Shown here: in pieces, positions 27,627 through 37,490 of the stretch
Position numbering within the stretch: position 1 is the stretch's first letter
Layout of the letters: every line of letters begins with the position of its first letter
Source of the DNA: Paraplanobispora siamensis
GTDB taxonomy: Bacteria; Actinomycetota; Actinomycetes; Streptosporangiales; Streptosporangiaceae
Length of the DNA: 64,000 bases
Reading direction: 5' to 3'
Assembly: GCF_016863175.1 (NCBI RefSeq)
Contig: NZ_BOOJ01000002.1
Location: 1 to 64,000, forward strand
Notes under the pieces: model-generated
What the model was told of the DNA's origin: nothing
Seen by the model: the letters and a program-made list of their open reading frames with translations, nothing else
Databases searched by the model: none
Position numbers and translations under genes: made by a program

Positions 27627-28750
27627 GCTTCCCGATGACTCCTGCCGAGGCGCGGGTGGACCTGTCCGCGATCCGGGAGAACGTCGCGCTGCTGCGCGAG
27701 CACGCCCCGGGGGCTCTGACCATGGTCGCGGTCAAGGCCGACGCCTACGGGCACGGGCTCGTCGCCGGCGCGCGGGCGTGCCTGGAAGGCGGGGCCGAGC
27801 GGCTCGGCACCGCCTACATACGCGAGGCCCTGGAACTGCGGGCCGCCGGGGTCACCGCGCCGATCCTGTCGTGGATCCTCCCGCCGGGCGAGCCGCTGGA
27901 CGACGCGCTGGCCGCGGACGTGGAGCTGTCGGCGGGCGCGCCGTGGCTGGTGGACGCCATCGCCGAGGCGGCGGGCCGTACCGGAAGGGCGGCGCGGCTG
28001 CACCTGAAGGTCGACACCGGCAACGGGCGCGGCGGCGCGGCGGCGGCGGACTGGCCCGTGCTGCTGGACCGGGCGCTGGCCCGGCAGGCGGAGGGCACGG
28101 TCGAGATCGTCGGGCTCTGGTCGCACTTCGCGTGCGCCGACATCCCGGGGCACCCGTCGATCGACGTCCAGCTCGACGCCTTCGACGAGGCGCTGGGCGT
28201 CGCCGAGAAGGCGGGCGCGGGGGGATCCCATGTGATCCGCCACATCGCCAACTCCGCGGCGAACCTGACGCTCCCGCGGGCGCGCTATGACATGGTGCGG
28301 CCGGGCATCGCGGCCTACGGGCTGAGCCCCATCCCCGAGCTGGGCGACTTCGGTCTCCGCCCGGCGATGACGCTCGCGGCGCGGATCGCCCTGGTGAAGC
28401 GGGTGCCCGCCGATTCAGGTGTGTCCTATGGGCACCTATATGTTACGGATCGCGAAACAACGCTTGGTCTGGTCCCGCTCGGGTATGCGGACGGCGTCCT
28501 GCGGCACGCCACCAACAGGGCGGAGGTGCTGGCGGGCGGCCGGCGACGGCGGATCGCCGGGCGGGTCTGCATGGACCAGTTCGTGATCGATGTGGGAGAA
28601 GACCCGCTGGCCGAGGGGGATGAGGTGATTCTGTTCGGTGACGGTTCGCAGGGCGAGCCGACCGCGCAGGAATGGGCGGATTCCCTCGGCACGATCACTC
28701 ATGAGATCGTGACCAGGATCGGTTCGCGCGTGCCACGCGTCTACCGGTGA
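27623..28750 (+). CDS. alr: Alanine racemase
   Basis: 375 residues. Makes D-alanine for peptidoglycan. The PLP Lys lies in VAVKADAYGHG near residue 36, the barrel segments HLKVDTGNGRGG and GLWSHFACAD follow, and the second catalytic Tyr region is SGVSYGHLY with GRVCMDQFVIDVG. ATG at 27623 gives MSFPMTPAEARVDL; the longer frame from 27485 lies inside nnr. Confidence 0.95.
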   Translation: MSFPMTPAEARVDLSAIRENVALLREHAPGALTMVAVKADAYGHGLVAGARACLEGGAERLGTAYIREALELRAAGVTAPILSWILPPGEPLDDALAADVELSAGAPWLVDAIAEAAGRTGRAARLHLKVDTGNGRGGAAAADWPVLLDRALARQAEGTVEIVGLWSHFACADIPGHPSIDVQLDAFDEALGVAEKAGAGGSHVIRHIANSAANLTLPRARYDMVRPGIAAYGLSPIPELGDFGLRPAMTLAARIALVKRVPADSGVSYGHLYVTDRETTLGLVPLGYADGVLRHATNRAEVLAGGRRRRIAGRVCMDQFVIDVGEDPLAEGDEVILFGDGSQGEPTAQEWADSLGTITHEIVTRIGSRVPRVYR

Positions 28751-28761
28751 AGGGGGTCTGA

Positions 28762-29823
28762 ATGACGACTACGCGACGACGTAAGGTCGGTATCGCCGGT
28801 GCGATCGTCGGTGCGGCGTCCGCCGGTGTGGCGGCCGGAGCCTTCGCCAAGCGATACGCCATCGGCCGGATCAGGCTCCGCCCCGACCCCGAGGCCAGCG
28901 AGCCGCTCGGCGAGCTGCGCGGGCGGCAGGTCACGGTCGTCACCTCCGACGGCGCCGCCCTGCACGCGGAGGTGGACGGTCCCGAGGAGAGCCCGCTGAC
29001 CGTGGTGCTGTGCCACGGCTACACCCTCAACCTGGACTCCTGGCACTACCAGCGGCGCGACCTGCGCGACTATCACCGTCTGGTGCTGTGGGACCAGCGT
29101 TCCCACGGGCGGTCGTCCCGCACCGGCGCGGACAACTCGACGATCGACCGGCTCGGCGAGGACCTGTACGAGGTCCTGCAGGAGCTGGTGCCCGGCCCGT
29201 GCGTGCTCATCGGGCACTCCATGGGCGGGATGACCATCATGGCGCTCGCCGACCGGCACCCCGAGCTCTTCGGCGACAGGGTCAAGGGCGTGGCGCTCAT
29301 CTCCACCTCCGCCGGCAAGCTGGCCGAGGTCTCCCTGGGCCTGCCCGCGCTGCTGTCCAAGGCGGTGCACAAGGTCACGCCCGGGACGGTGTCGATGCTG
29401 GGCCGCCGGGGCTCCCTGGTGGACAAGGGCCGCCACGCGGCCAACGACGTCGCCTTCCTGGTCCTGCGCTACCTGGGCTTCGGCGACTCCAAGAACGTCA
29501 GCCCCACGGTGGTGGACTTCGTCGAGTCGATGATCCGCTCCACCCCCTTCGAGGTCATCGCGAACTTCTACCCGGCGCTGATGTCGCATGACAAGCTGAG
29601 CGCGCTGGACGTGCTGGACGACGTGCCCACCTCCATCGTGGTCGGTGACGACGACTGGCTGACGCCCGTCGAGCACAGCAAGGCGATCGCTGCGGCGCTG
29701 CCGCGCGCCCGGCTGACGGAGGTTCCCGACAGCTCGCACCTGGTCCAGCTGGAGCGGCCGGGGGCGGTCAACGACGCACTGCGCGACCTGCTGAAGCGGG
29801 TGGCGGTGGACATACAGGAGTGA
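28762..29823 (+). CDS. Alpha/beta hydrolase, membrane-anchored
   Basis: 353 residues. A basic start and Ala/Gly-rich hydrophobic segment (VGIAGAIVGAASAGVAAGAFA) anchor it, then an alpha/beta hydrolase fold: CHGYTLNLDSW (oxyanion loop), nucleophile elbow GHSMGGM, acid in VVGDDDWLTPV and catalytic His in SSHLVQLE. It always lies between alr and tsaE in actinobacteria, but its substrate is not known. Co-directional with alr, 11 bp apart. Confidence 0.88.
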   Translation: MTTTRRRKVGIAGAIVGAASAGVAAGAFAKRYAIGRIRLRPDPEASEPLGELRGRQVTVVTSDGAALHAEVDGPEESPLTVVLCHGYTLNLDSWHYQRRDLRDYHRLVLWDQRSHGRSSRTGADNSTIDRLGEDLYEVLQELVPGPCVLIGHSMGGMTIMALADRHPELFGDRVKGVALISTSAGKLAEVSLGLPALLSKAVHKVTPGTVSMLGRRGSLVDKGRHAANDVAFLVLRYLGFGDSKNVSPTVVDFVESMIRSTPFEVIANFYPALMSHDKLSALDVLDDVPTSIVVGDDDWLTPVEHSKAIAAALPRARLTEVPDSSHLVQLERPGAVNDALRDLLKRVAVDIQE

Positions 29824-29830
29824 GCGAACG

Positions 29831-30274
29831 GTGAGAATCATGGCGACCGCCGAGGAGATGCGGGAGCTGGGCGCGGAGCTGGCCGGCCTGCTGCGGCCGG
29901 GGGACCTGGCGGTGCTGTCCGGCCCGCTGGGCGCGGGCAAGACGACCCTGGTGCAGGGCGTCGCCGAGGGGCTCAAGGTCCGCGGGCCGATCACCTCCCC
30001 GACCTTCGTGATCGCCCGGGTGCACCCCTCGCTCGTGGACGGTCCCGCGCTGGTGCACGTGGACGCCTACCGGCTCGGCGGGGACCTGGAGGTCGACGAC
30101 CTGGACCTGGACGCCTCCCTGCAGGAGTCGGTGACGGTCGTCGAGTGGGGCGAGGGCCTGGTCGAGGGGCTGGCCGAGGACCGGCTGGAGATCATGATCG
30201 ACCGGGGCGAGGCGGACGACGAGCGCACGGTGCGGTTGCGCGGCGTCGGCCCCCGCTGGGCGGGCGTCGTCTGA
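29831..30274 (+). CDS. tsaE: tRNA threonylcarbamoyladenosine biosynthesis ATPase TsaE
   Basis: 147 residues. Works with TsaB and TsaD to put t6A on tRNA position 37. P-loop LSGPLGAGKTT, switch SPTFVIARVH, VDAYRLGG and VVEWGEG are visible. GTG at 29831, seven bases after the hydrolase stop. Its normal neighbour tsaB lies 18 kb downstream here (48387), separated by the RiPP island. Confidence 0.95.
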   Translation: MRIMATAEEMRELGAELAGLLRPGDLAVLSGPLGAGKTTLVQGVAEGLKVRGPITSPTFVIARVHPSLVDGPALVHVDAYRLGGDLEVDDLDLDASLQESVTVVEWGEGLVEGLAEDRLEIMIDRGEADDERTVRLRGVGPRWAGVV

Positions 30275-30501
30275 ACCCCGGCGTCTGAATCCCTGCGAAC
30301 CCCGGCCGGGTACGGCCGCGCGGCGCAGGTCCCGGGCGAGCGGTCCGGTCCCGTACGGCGCGCGGCACCGGCCCCATCGGCGTCGCCCAGTCCGGGGAGA
30401 CCGCCGGGCCCCACGACATTCCATAATTCTCTGATGTCGCCTGATTCGCCCGCGTAATGGCGTCAAGCCTGGCAACCTGGCACTACGTCCCACTTGGTCT
30501 A

Positions 30502-30556
30502 GATCATTACGGATGATGATCGACTTCTCTGGGTTTGCCCATGTTTAATGGGGAGC
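30502..30556. promoter_or_regulatory. Two inverted repeats in the tsaE-lipoprotein gap
   Basis: The 340-bp gap 30275-30614 holds no gene. It contains GATCAT (30502-30507) with ATGATC (30516-30521), and CCCAT with ATGGG around a TTTAA core near 30538-30553. This AT-rich stretch, 60-110 bp before the lipoprotein gene, is the likely promoter/operator region. No clear -10/-35 pair. Confidence 0.35.
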
Positions 30557-30614
30557 AGGTGGGAAGTCGTGCCGGGCGAGGGTCGTCGGCCGGAGTGCGA
30601 AGTGGAGAGCGACA

Positions 30615-31265
30615 GTGCCAAGGGTCAAGCTTGTCGCGGTTCTCGGGGCCATCGCCCTGACCGGAATAACCGGATGCACGGCCGAAGCGAACTCGGGTAA
30701 CCCCACGGGAACACCCACTCCCGCGGCGACCACGACGGGAGCTCCCCGCGCGGACATCGAGGTCCAGCTCCAGCCCTCCAGCGCGCGCGCCGGCGGCAAG
30801 GTGTGGGTGCTGGCGAACTGCCCGATCCCCCAGGGCGGTCCCGCGCACCAGGGCACCGCGGCGTCGGAGATCTTCGAGACCGCGATCACGCTCGACCCGA
30901 TCCTGGTGACGCCCACGCCGGCCACTCCCGGCACGAGCACGCCCACGCCGCGGCCGTGGGTGCGGGGCCAGGCCACGATCGTCGAGGACGCCGATCCCGG
31001 CGAGTACGAGGTCACCGTCAGGTGTGAGGGGACCAACGACACCGGCAGCGCCACTCTGCGGATCCTGCAGACCAGCTCGCCGACCCCCCAGCCGACCACC
31101 ACCCGCACCATCATCGCCACCAAGGCTCCGGGCACCGGAGGCGGCGGCACCGCGGCCGGCGGACCCGAGGACTCCGGCACGTCGATCGGCCTGACCGCCG
31201 CGCTGGTGGCGGCGGCCGTGGCGGGCGGCGCCGGTGTGGTCGTCGCGCGGCGGCGCCGTCTGTAG
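30615..31265 (+). CDS. Surface lipoprotein with C-terminal sortase-like tail
   Basis: 216 residues. The N-terminus carries a lipobox-like LTGITGC (Cys at about 22) after a hydrophobic signal, and the C-terminus has a membrane segment and RRRRL tail (LTAALVAAAVAGGAGVVVA). A beta-rich domain (IEVQLQPSSARAGGKVWV to CEGTNDTGSATLRI) lies between Thr/Pro-rich linkers. Carrying both a lipidation site and a sorting-type tail is unusual. No LPXTG is seen. The next gene is a class F sortase, its likely processor. Confidence 0.72.
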   Translation: MPRVKLVAVLGAIALTGITGCTAEANSGNPTGTPTPAATTTGAPRADIEVQLQPSSARAGGKVWVLANCPIPQGGPAHQGTAASEIFETAITLDPILVTPTPATPGTSTPTPRPWVRGQATIVEDADPGEYEVTVRCEGTNDTGSATLRILQTSSPTPQPTTTRTIIATKAPGTGGGGTAAGGPEDSGTSIGLTAALVAAAVAGGAGVVVARRRRL

Positions 31266-31271
31266 ACCGCG

Positions 31272-31832
31272 ATGGGAGAGTCCCGCTGGTCACGGATCAT
31301 CGTGGCCGGAGTCATCACCGGAGCCGTCCTGGTCGCCTTCAACAGGGGTGGCGGCCAGGAGCGCGCGGAGGTTTCCACAGTCGTGCCCAGCCGCATCGAG
31401 ATCCCCTCCCTGGGCATCAAGGCGCCGCTGATGAAGCTCGGGGTCGAGGACGGGGAGATCGAGCTGCCGCCGTACGAGAAACCGGACCACGCCGGGTGGG
31501 TGAAGGACAGCGTGGTCCCGGGCGACCCGGGGCCGGCGGTGATCCTCGGGCACGTCGACACCAAGACGGACCCGGCGGTCTTCTACCGGCTCAAGGAGAT
31601 GCGGGAGGGGCAGGCCATCAAGGTCGTGCGGAGCGACGGCAAGGTCGCCCAGTACCGGGTGGACTCCATCGAGCAGGTGTCCAAGCACGACTTCCCCGCC
31701 GACAAGGTCTATCTGGAGGACGGCCTGCGCCTGATCACCTGCGGCGGGAAGTTCGACTGGGACGAGGACGAGTACGACGACAACGTGATCGTCTACGCCA
31801 CCCTGGTGAAGCCGGCCGAGCCCAAGGCCTGA
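31272..31832 (+). CDS. Class F sortase
   Basis: 186 residues. One N-terminal anchor (IIVAGVITGAVLVAF), then the sortase barrel. Catalytic His lies in VILGHVDTK, catalytic Cys in RLITCGGKFD, with the conserved Arg downstream not obvious in the short tail (YDDNVIVYATLV). Length and motifs fit actinobacterial class F. It would cleave and attach the neighbouring surface protein to the wall. Same operon, 6 bp apart. Confidence 0.85.
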   Translation: MGESRWSRIIVAGVITGAVLVAFNRGGGQERAEVSTVVPSRIEIPSLGIKAPLMKLGVEDGEIELPPYEKPDHAGWVKDSVVPGDPGPAVILGHVDTKTDPAVFYRLKEMREGQAIKVVRSDGKVAQYRVDSIEQVSKHDFPADKVYLEDGLRLITCGGKFDWDEDEYDDNVIVYATLVKPAEPKA

Positions 31833-31851
31833 CCTGGGACTTTATCGGGCC

Positions 31852-31911
31852 GACGAAAGCCGCATAGCCCGCGAAATCCCCGAAAACACCGAGAAAAGCA
31901 AGACGAAATCC
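31852..31911 (+). promoter_or_regulatory. CGAAA-box repeats upstream of the RiPP cluster
   Basis: The 140-bp gap before the exporter ATPase is AT/purine-rich. GACGAAAGCC (31852-31861) and GACGAAATCC (31902-31911) are near-identical, with further CGAAATCC at 31872-31879 and CGAAAA at 31881. The spacing is irregular (18, 9 and 23 bp). They could be binding sites for a cluster regulator such as the SARP. A promoter -10 is not obvious. Confidence 0.35.
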
Positions 31912-31972
31912 ACCGTTCCTAATCTCACAGCCATAGATCGAACAGCAGGTCACGGCAGTGAGAGAGAACGGC

Positions 31973-32952
<980 letters not shown>

Positions 32953-32956
<4 letters not shown>

Positions 32957-33747
32957 CCGCACTGACCGCGGTCCCGGACACCGGCCGCAGACCCGGCGCG
33001 TTCGCCGAGCTGACCAGGGCCAACGCCCGCGAGCTGATCCGGGACCCCCGCAGCTTCTTCTTCGTCCTGGTCTTCCCGCTCGTCTTCATGGCGATGTTCC
33101 TGTTCATGGGCACGCTCAACCCCGCAGACGGTGGGGGCGGCTTCGACCCCATGCGGGCGGGCATCCCGGCGGTGCTGATGATGGCGTTCATGTCGCTGGC
33201 CTTCTTCGGCACCGCGACCCCGCTGATCTCGCTGCGCCAGAAGGGCACCCTGCGGATGCTGGGCACGACTCCGCTGAGCAGGACGACCTTCATCCTGGCC
33301 CAGGCGCCGGTGCGCTTCGCGATCGCCATCGGCCAGCTCGCCGCCCTGTCGGCGGCGGCCCTGGCCACCGGGTTCCTGGAGCCGTCCGCGATCGGCAGGC
33401 TGCTGGTCACCTGCGCCCTCGGACTGGCCATGCTCTTCGCGGTGGGCTATCTCGTCGCGGCCCGGATGCGCAACGCCGAACTCGCCAACGGCGTGCTGGC
33501 GCTGGCCATGCCGGTGCTGCTGATGCTCTCGGGGGTCTTCCTCCCGCTGGACATCCTGCCCGGGACGGTGCGCGCCGTCGCCGAGCACCTGCCCACCACC
33601 TACTTCGCCGACGCGCTCCGGCAGGACCTGGTCGGCGTGGCCGGCGGGCCGATCGTCATCGCCTGGCTGGTGATGGCCGGGGTGGCCGTCGCCGCCTCGG
33701 CCGCGGCCGTCGCCCTCTTCAGCTGGACGGACGGTGAGAAGCGATGA
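32953..33747 (+). CDS. ABC-2 exporter permease of the RiPP cluster
   Basis: 264 residues with about six membrane segments (SFFFVLVFPLVFMAMFLFM, GIPAVLMMAFMSLAFFG, and others) and the DrrB/ABC-2 motif LRQKGTLRMLGTTPLSR. It partners the ATPase encoded just before it. ATG at 32953; stop overlaps the YcaO start by ATGA, tying export to the modification genes. Confidence 0.88.
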
Positions 33748-35168
33748 CCATCGAGACCCCCTCCGCGGCGGGAGAACAGCGGGCCTCGACCGGCGAGCCC
33801 CCCGGCAAGCCGACCTCGACGGGTGAGCCCGTGGGCAAGCCGACCTCGACGGGCGAGCCCCTGGGCAAGCTGACCGACCTCGACGACCTCGTCGGCTCCT
33901 ACGGGCTGGCCAGCCGCGTGCAGCAGCTGCCCAACCACCCGGGCGAGCCCCGATTCTCGATCTTCACCGCCTCCATGGGCGACCTGACCGCCGTCTCGGC
34001 CAACATCGCCGAGTCCGCCGCGGGATCCGACATCCGCGGCGGCATGGACGGGGCGGGCGGCGCCCTCGGCACCGAACGGGCCGGCCGGCTCTGCGTCGCC
34101 GAGTCCCTGGAGCGCTACTCCAGCTGCGTCTTCGACGAGTCGGCCCTGCGCTGGGCCACCGCGGAGGAGCTCGGCGAGGAGGCTCTCGACCTGGGCACCG
34201 TCCCCCGCTGCACCCCGGAGGAGCTGGCCCACCCCAAGAGCATCGTCACCGCCCCCGACCCCTCGGGGCCGATGCGCTGGACCCGGGGCTGGTCGCTCAC
34301 CGGCAACCGGCCGGTCTGGGTGCCGGCGGTGATGGTCTGGATGCACATCAGGGCCAAGTCGGCCGCGGAGCGGTTCACCATGCCGATCTCGACCGGCTGC
34401 GCGGCGCACTCCGACCTGTCGGCGGCGCTGGTCGGCGCGATCTGCGAGGTGGTGGAGCGCGACTCGATCTCCCTGACCTGGCTGCAGCGCATCCCCTGGC
34501 CGCGCATCGAGCTGGATGAGATCCCCGAACGGCTGGCGCCGTACGCCGAGCGGCACCGGGCCAGCCACGTGCGGACCCTGTTCTACGACGCGACCACCGA
34601 CCTGGGCATCCCGACGATCTACTCGATCGACGTGACCCCGGACAACGAGGTCCTGGGCCAGCTGGTGATGTGCAACACCGACCTCGACCCGGTCACCTCG
34701 ATCGGGAAGATCATGCGGGAGTCGGCGTCGTCCAGGATCGCGATGCAGGTGCCGCGGCCCCGGCCGGAGGACCCCGACGAGTTCCTCCACGTCTTCCACG
34801 GCGCCTCCTACATGGGCGCGCCGGAGCGGGCCGGCGACTTCGCCTTCCTGCTCGACGGGCGGGAGCGCAGGACGCTGTCGTCCATGCCGAACCTGTCCAC
34901 CGGGACGGCCGCGGGAGACCTGCGCCTGCTGGTGGAGCGGCTCAAGGCCGCCGGGTGCGACGTGATCGCCGTCGAGGTGACCACGGACGAGGCCAGGGAC
35001 GTCGGCTTCCGGGTGGTCCGGGTGATCATCCCGCAGCTGATGCCGCTGTCCTTCGTGCACACCGCCCGCTACACGGCCCACCCCCGCCTCTACGAGGCGC
35101 CGGCCCGCCTGGGCTACCCGGTGCACGCCGAGGCCGACCTCAACCCCCTCCCCCAGCCCTTCGCCTAG
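33744..35168 (+). CDS. YcaO-domain cyclodehydratase
   Basis: 474 residues. The YcaO ATPase turns Cys (and possibly Ser/Thr) in a precursor peptide into azolines. The protein ends in NPLPQPFA, the Pro-rich C-terminus typical of azoline-forming YcaO enzymes. Characteristic segments are ERAGRLCVAESLERYS, PISTGCAAHSDLSAALVGAICEVVERD and IRES-type motifs near residue 330. Residues 14-43 are three copies of a 10-residue repeat ([AT]STGEPxGKP), an odd flexible extension. It needs a leader-binding ThiF-like partner, and two such genes follow. Confidence 0.92.
   Translation: MTIETPSAAGEQRASTGEPPGKPTSTGEPVGKPTSTGEPLGKLTDLDDLVGSYGLASRVQQLPNHPGEPRFSIFTASMGDLTAVSANIAESAAGSDIRGGMDGAGGALGTERAGRLCVAESLERYSSCVFDESALRWATAEELGEEALDLGTVPRCTPEELAHPKSIVTAPDPSGPMRWTRGWSLTGNRPVWVPAVMVWMHIRAKSAAERFTMPISTGCAAHSDLSAALVGAICEVVERDSISLTWLQRIPWPRIELDEIPERLAPYAERHRASHVRTLFYDATTDLGIPTIYSIDVTPDNEVLGQLVMCNTDLDPVTSIGKIMRESASSRIAMQVPRPRPEDPDEFLHVFHGASYMGAPERAGDFAFLLDGRERRTLSSMPNLSTGTAAGDLRLLVERLKAAGCDVIAVEVTTDEARDVGFRVVRVIIPQLMPLSFVHTARYTAHPRLYEAPARLGYPVHAEADLNPLPQPFA
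33783..33872 (+). repeat. Three tandem 30-bp units within the YcaO gene
   Basis: In-frame triplication coding [AT]STGEP[PVL]GK[PL] before the YcaO domain. Copies differ in a few bases. Its length may vary between strains. It is a low-complexity linker rather than a domain. Confidence 0.75.
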
Positions 35169-35184
35169 AAAGGAGGACACCGCG

Positions 35185-35835
35185 ATGCGCGAGCTCCACA
35201 TCATCACCCTCGGGGACTTCGGCGCCGACGTGGCCGAGCGGGTGCGCGAGCGCTCCGGCGACGTGGCCGTCACCCCGGCCGACGAGCACGGCTACCTCGA
35301 CCCCTCGCTCTGGCCGAACGCCAGGGTCCGCGTGCTGGCCTCCTTCCGGCCCGCCCCGCGGCTGGAGGAGACCCTCGACGGCGCCTCCTTCGCCTACCGG
35401 ACCCCCTGGTTCCCGGTCGTGCTGGAGCACCCCAGGCTGCGGGTCGGGCCGGTCGCGGCCCCCGGGCACGGCGCCTGCGCCGGCTGCTTCCAGACCCGCC
35501 GCCGCCAGCACGACCCGACCCACCGGCTCGGCGCGGTGCTGGCCGAGGCCTACGACCCGGACCCCGCGCTCGGGCCCCGGGGATATCTGCCCCACCACGC
35601 CGAGCTGGCGGCCCTGCTGACCGTGCAGCTGGCCGGCTCGCTGCTGACCGACGGGGGAGCGGCCGAGGCCGGGCACGTGCGCCACGTCCACCTGCTCGAC
35701 GGGACGCTCGGCCGGTCCGCGGTCGTCGGGGTGCACGGGTGCCGGCGCTGCCGTACCACCCCCGACCAGCGGGAGTCGACCTGGCGCGACCTCGCCGACG
35801 AACTGCCGGGCATCCTCGCCCCGGCCGGCCACTAG
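35185..35835 (+). CDS. Small ThiF-like leader-binding/zinc protein of the TOMM machinery
   Basis: 216 residues. It carries two CxxC pairs (GACAGCFQTRRRQ near residue 95 and HGCRRCRTT near residue 190), the zinc tetra-Cys of Ocin-ThiF/E1-like TOMM proteins, and lacks an obvious ATP-binding glycine loop. The role is probably to present the precursor leader to YcaO or to hold the complex together. Strong ribosome-binding site AAAGGAGG before ATG 35185. Short compared with full ThiF-like partners, so it may be the C-terminal half type. Confidence 0.72.
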   Translation: MRELHIITLGDFGADVAERVRERSGDVAVTPADEHGYLDPSLWPNARVRVLASFRPAPRLEETLDGASFAYRTPWFPVVLEHPRLRVGPVAAPGHGACAGCFQTRRRQHDPTHRLGAVLAEAYDPDPALGPRGYLPHHAELAALLTVQLAGSLLTDGGAAEAGHVRHVHLLDGTLGRSAVVGVHGCRRCRTTPDQRESTWRDLADELPGILAPAGH

Positions 35836-35837
35836 TG

Positions 35838-37490
35838 ATGGGACGAAGCATGGCCAAGCCCAGCCTGGTCCCCGCGGAGGCGATGAGCCACGCGGTGGCC
35901 ACCGACCCCCAGTTCCGGATGCCCGGGCGTCCCCGCCTGGTCCCCGGCCTGGTGACCCTCCCGCTCCCCGACGGCCTGCTCGTCGAGGGCACCCCGACCC
36001 GGCAGGCGCTGCGCGGCACCGCCGCCAGGGAGCTCATCCCCCGGCTCCTGCCCGAGCTGGACGGCCGCAGGCGGCTGCCGGAGCTGGCCGCCGACCTGGA
36101 CCTGCCGCCGGGCCACCTCCACCAGGCGATCTCCCTGCTGTACACCTGCGGGATGCTGGAGGACGCCGACGGCCCCGAGATCCCCGAGGGGACCCCGGAG
36201 CACATCGCGACCTTCCTGACCCGCTCGATCGACTCCAGCCGGGTCAACATCTCCGGAGGCGACGCCGTACGGCGGCTGGCCCGCTCCGGGGTCGCCCTGG
36301 CGATCGACGACCCGGCGCTGGCCGGGGCCGTACGGCGGCTCCTGCTGGCCGCGGGCGTGGGCAGGGTGGAGCCGTGGGGCGGCGGCGACGGGGTGGACCT
36401 CGTCCTGTCGTCGGGCGGGCGGGCGGCCGACGCCGGCGTCCCGGTGCTCCCGATCCACCTGGACGGCGACATCGCCTGGCTGGGGCCGTACGTCGACACC
36501 TCCTTCACCGCCTGCGCCGACTGCGTGACCGCGCAGCGGGAGGCGGCGCGGGAGGAGGGACCGGCCACGCTCGACCCCGGGCACGCCGCCGACACCGCCG
36601 CCGCGCTCATCGCGGCCGACGTGGTGGCGCTGCTGTCCCGGGTCGGCTCCACCCACGTCCTGCACGGGCTGGTCCGGGTCGACCTCGGCACCTGGCTCCA
36701 GCGGTCCTATCCGCTGGCCGCGCTGCCCGGCTGTCCCCGCTGCACCGGCGGAGGCGATCCGGAGCCCGGGGTTCCGGTGGCCCTGGCCTACGAGGAGTCG
36801 GTCAGCTTCCCGCCCCGCCGTCTCACCAACCCGCGCGACCACCAGATCCACTACCGCCCGGGCAACCTGGCGCTGCAGGTGGAGTGCAAACGCTGGCCCT
36901 CCGCCCGGTACGTGGAGCTGCCCGACGAGCCCGACACCGTCTTCGGCCCCGTCCCGGCCGGCACGCACGTGCCGGACCCGCGCCGGATCGACGCGGTCAC
37001 GCTGGGGGCGCTGCTGCGGCGGGCCGGCGGCCTGCGCGACGACGGCCCGGACGCCGCGCGGAAGGTGCAGCGCTGGGCCCCCACCGGCGGCAACCTCGGC
37101 TCGGCCCAGCTCCACGTGATCGCCCGCGACGTCTCCGGCCTCGACCCCGCGGTGTACGGCTACCGCATCGACACCCACCGGCTGGCCGACCTGTCCTGGG
37201 CCGACCCGCACGCGCCGATCGCCGGCCTGCCCGACGCCGAGGCCGTCATCGTGATCACCGGGGCGCTGGCCCGGGTGGGGTCGAAGTACTCCACCTTCGC
37301 CTGGCGGGTGCTCCACCTCGACGCCGGCGTCGCCCTCACCCAGCTCCGGCTGGTCGCGGCGGACCGGGGCCTGGCCACCCGCGTGGTGCAGGCGTGGGAC
37401 GACGCCGCGCTGACCCGCCTGCTCTCCGTCGACCCGGACGAGGAACCGATCACCGCGGTCCTCGCGATCAACCCGCAGGAGCCCCGATGA
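35838..37490 (+). CDS. ThiF-like/SagB-type dehydrogenase fusion
   Basis: 550 residues. The N-terminal half (about 1-300) is a ThiF-like leader-binding domain with LPDGLLVEGT near the start and two CxxC pairs (FTACADCV, PGCPRCTG). The C-terminal half (about 300-550) is an FMN nitroreductase-like SagB domain, with RRLTNPRDHQIHYRPGN, RWAPTGGNLGSAQLH and YSTFAWRVLHLDAG. It would bind the leader and oxidise azolines to azoles in one protein. An alternative start is ATG 35850. ATGA overlap with the next gene. Confidence 0.85.
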   Translation: MGRSMAKPSLVPAEAMSHAVATDPQFRMPGRPRLVPGLVTLPLPDGLLVEGTPTRQALRGTAARELIPRLLPELDGRRRLPELAADLDLPPGHLHQAISLLYTCGMLEDADGPEIPEGTPEHIATFLTRSIDSSRVNISGGDAVRRLARSGVALAIDDPALAGAVRRLLLAAGVGRVEPWGGGDGVDLVLSSGGRAADAGVPVLPIHLDGDIAWLGPYVDTSFTACADCVTAQREAAREEGPATLDPGHAADTAAALIAADVVALLSRVGSTHVLHGLVRVDLGTWLQRSYPLAALPGCPRCTGGGDPEPGVPVALAYEESVSFPPRRLTNPRDHQIHYRPGNLALQVECKRWPSARYVELPDEPDTVFGPVPAGTHVPDPRRIDAVTLGALLRRAGGLRDDGPDAARKVQRWAPTGGNLGSAQLHVIARDVSGLDPAVYGYRIDTHRLADLSWADPHAPIAGLPDAEAVIVITGALARVGSKYSTFAWRVLHLDAGVALTQLRLVAADRGLATRVVQAWDDAALTRLLSVDPDEEPITAVLAINPQEPR

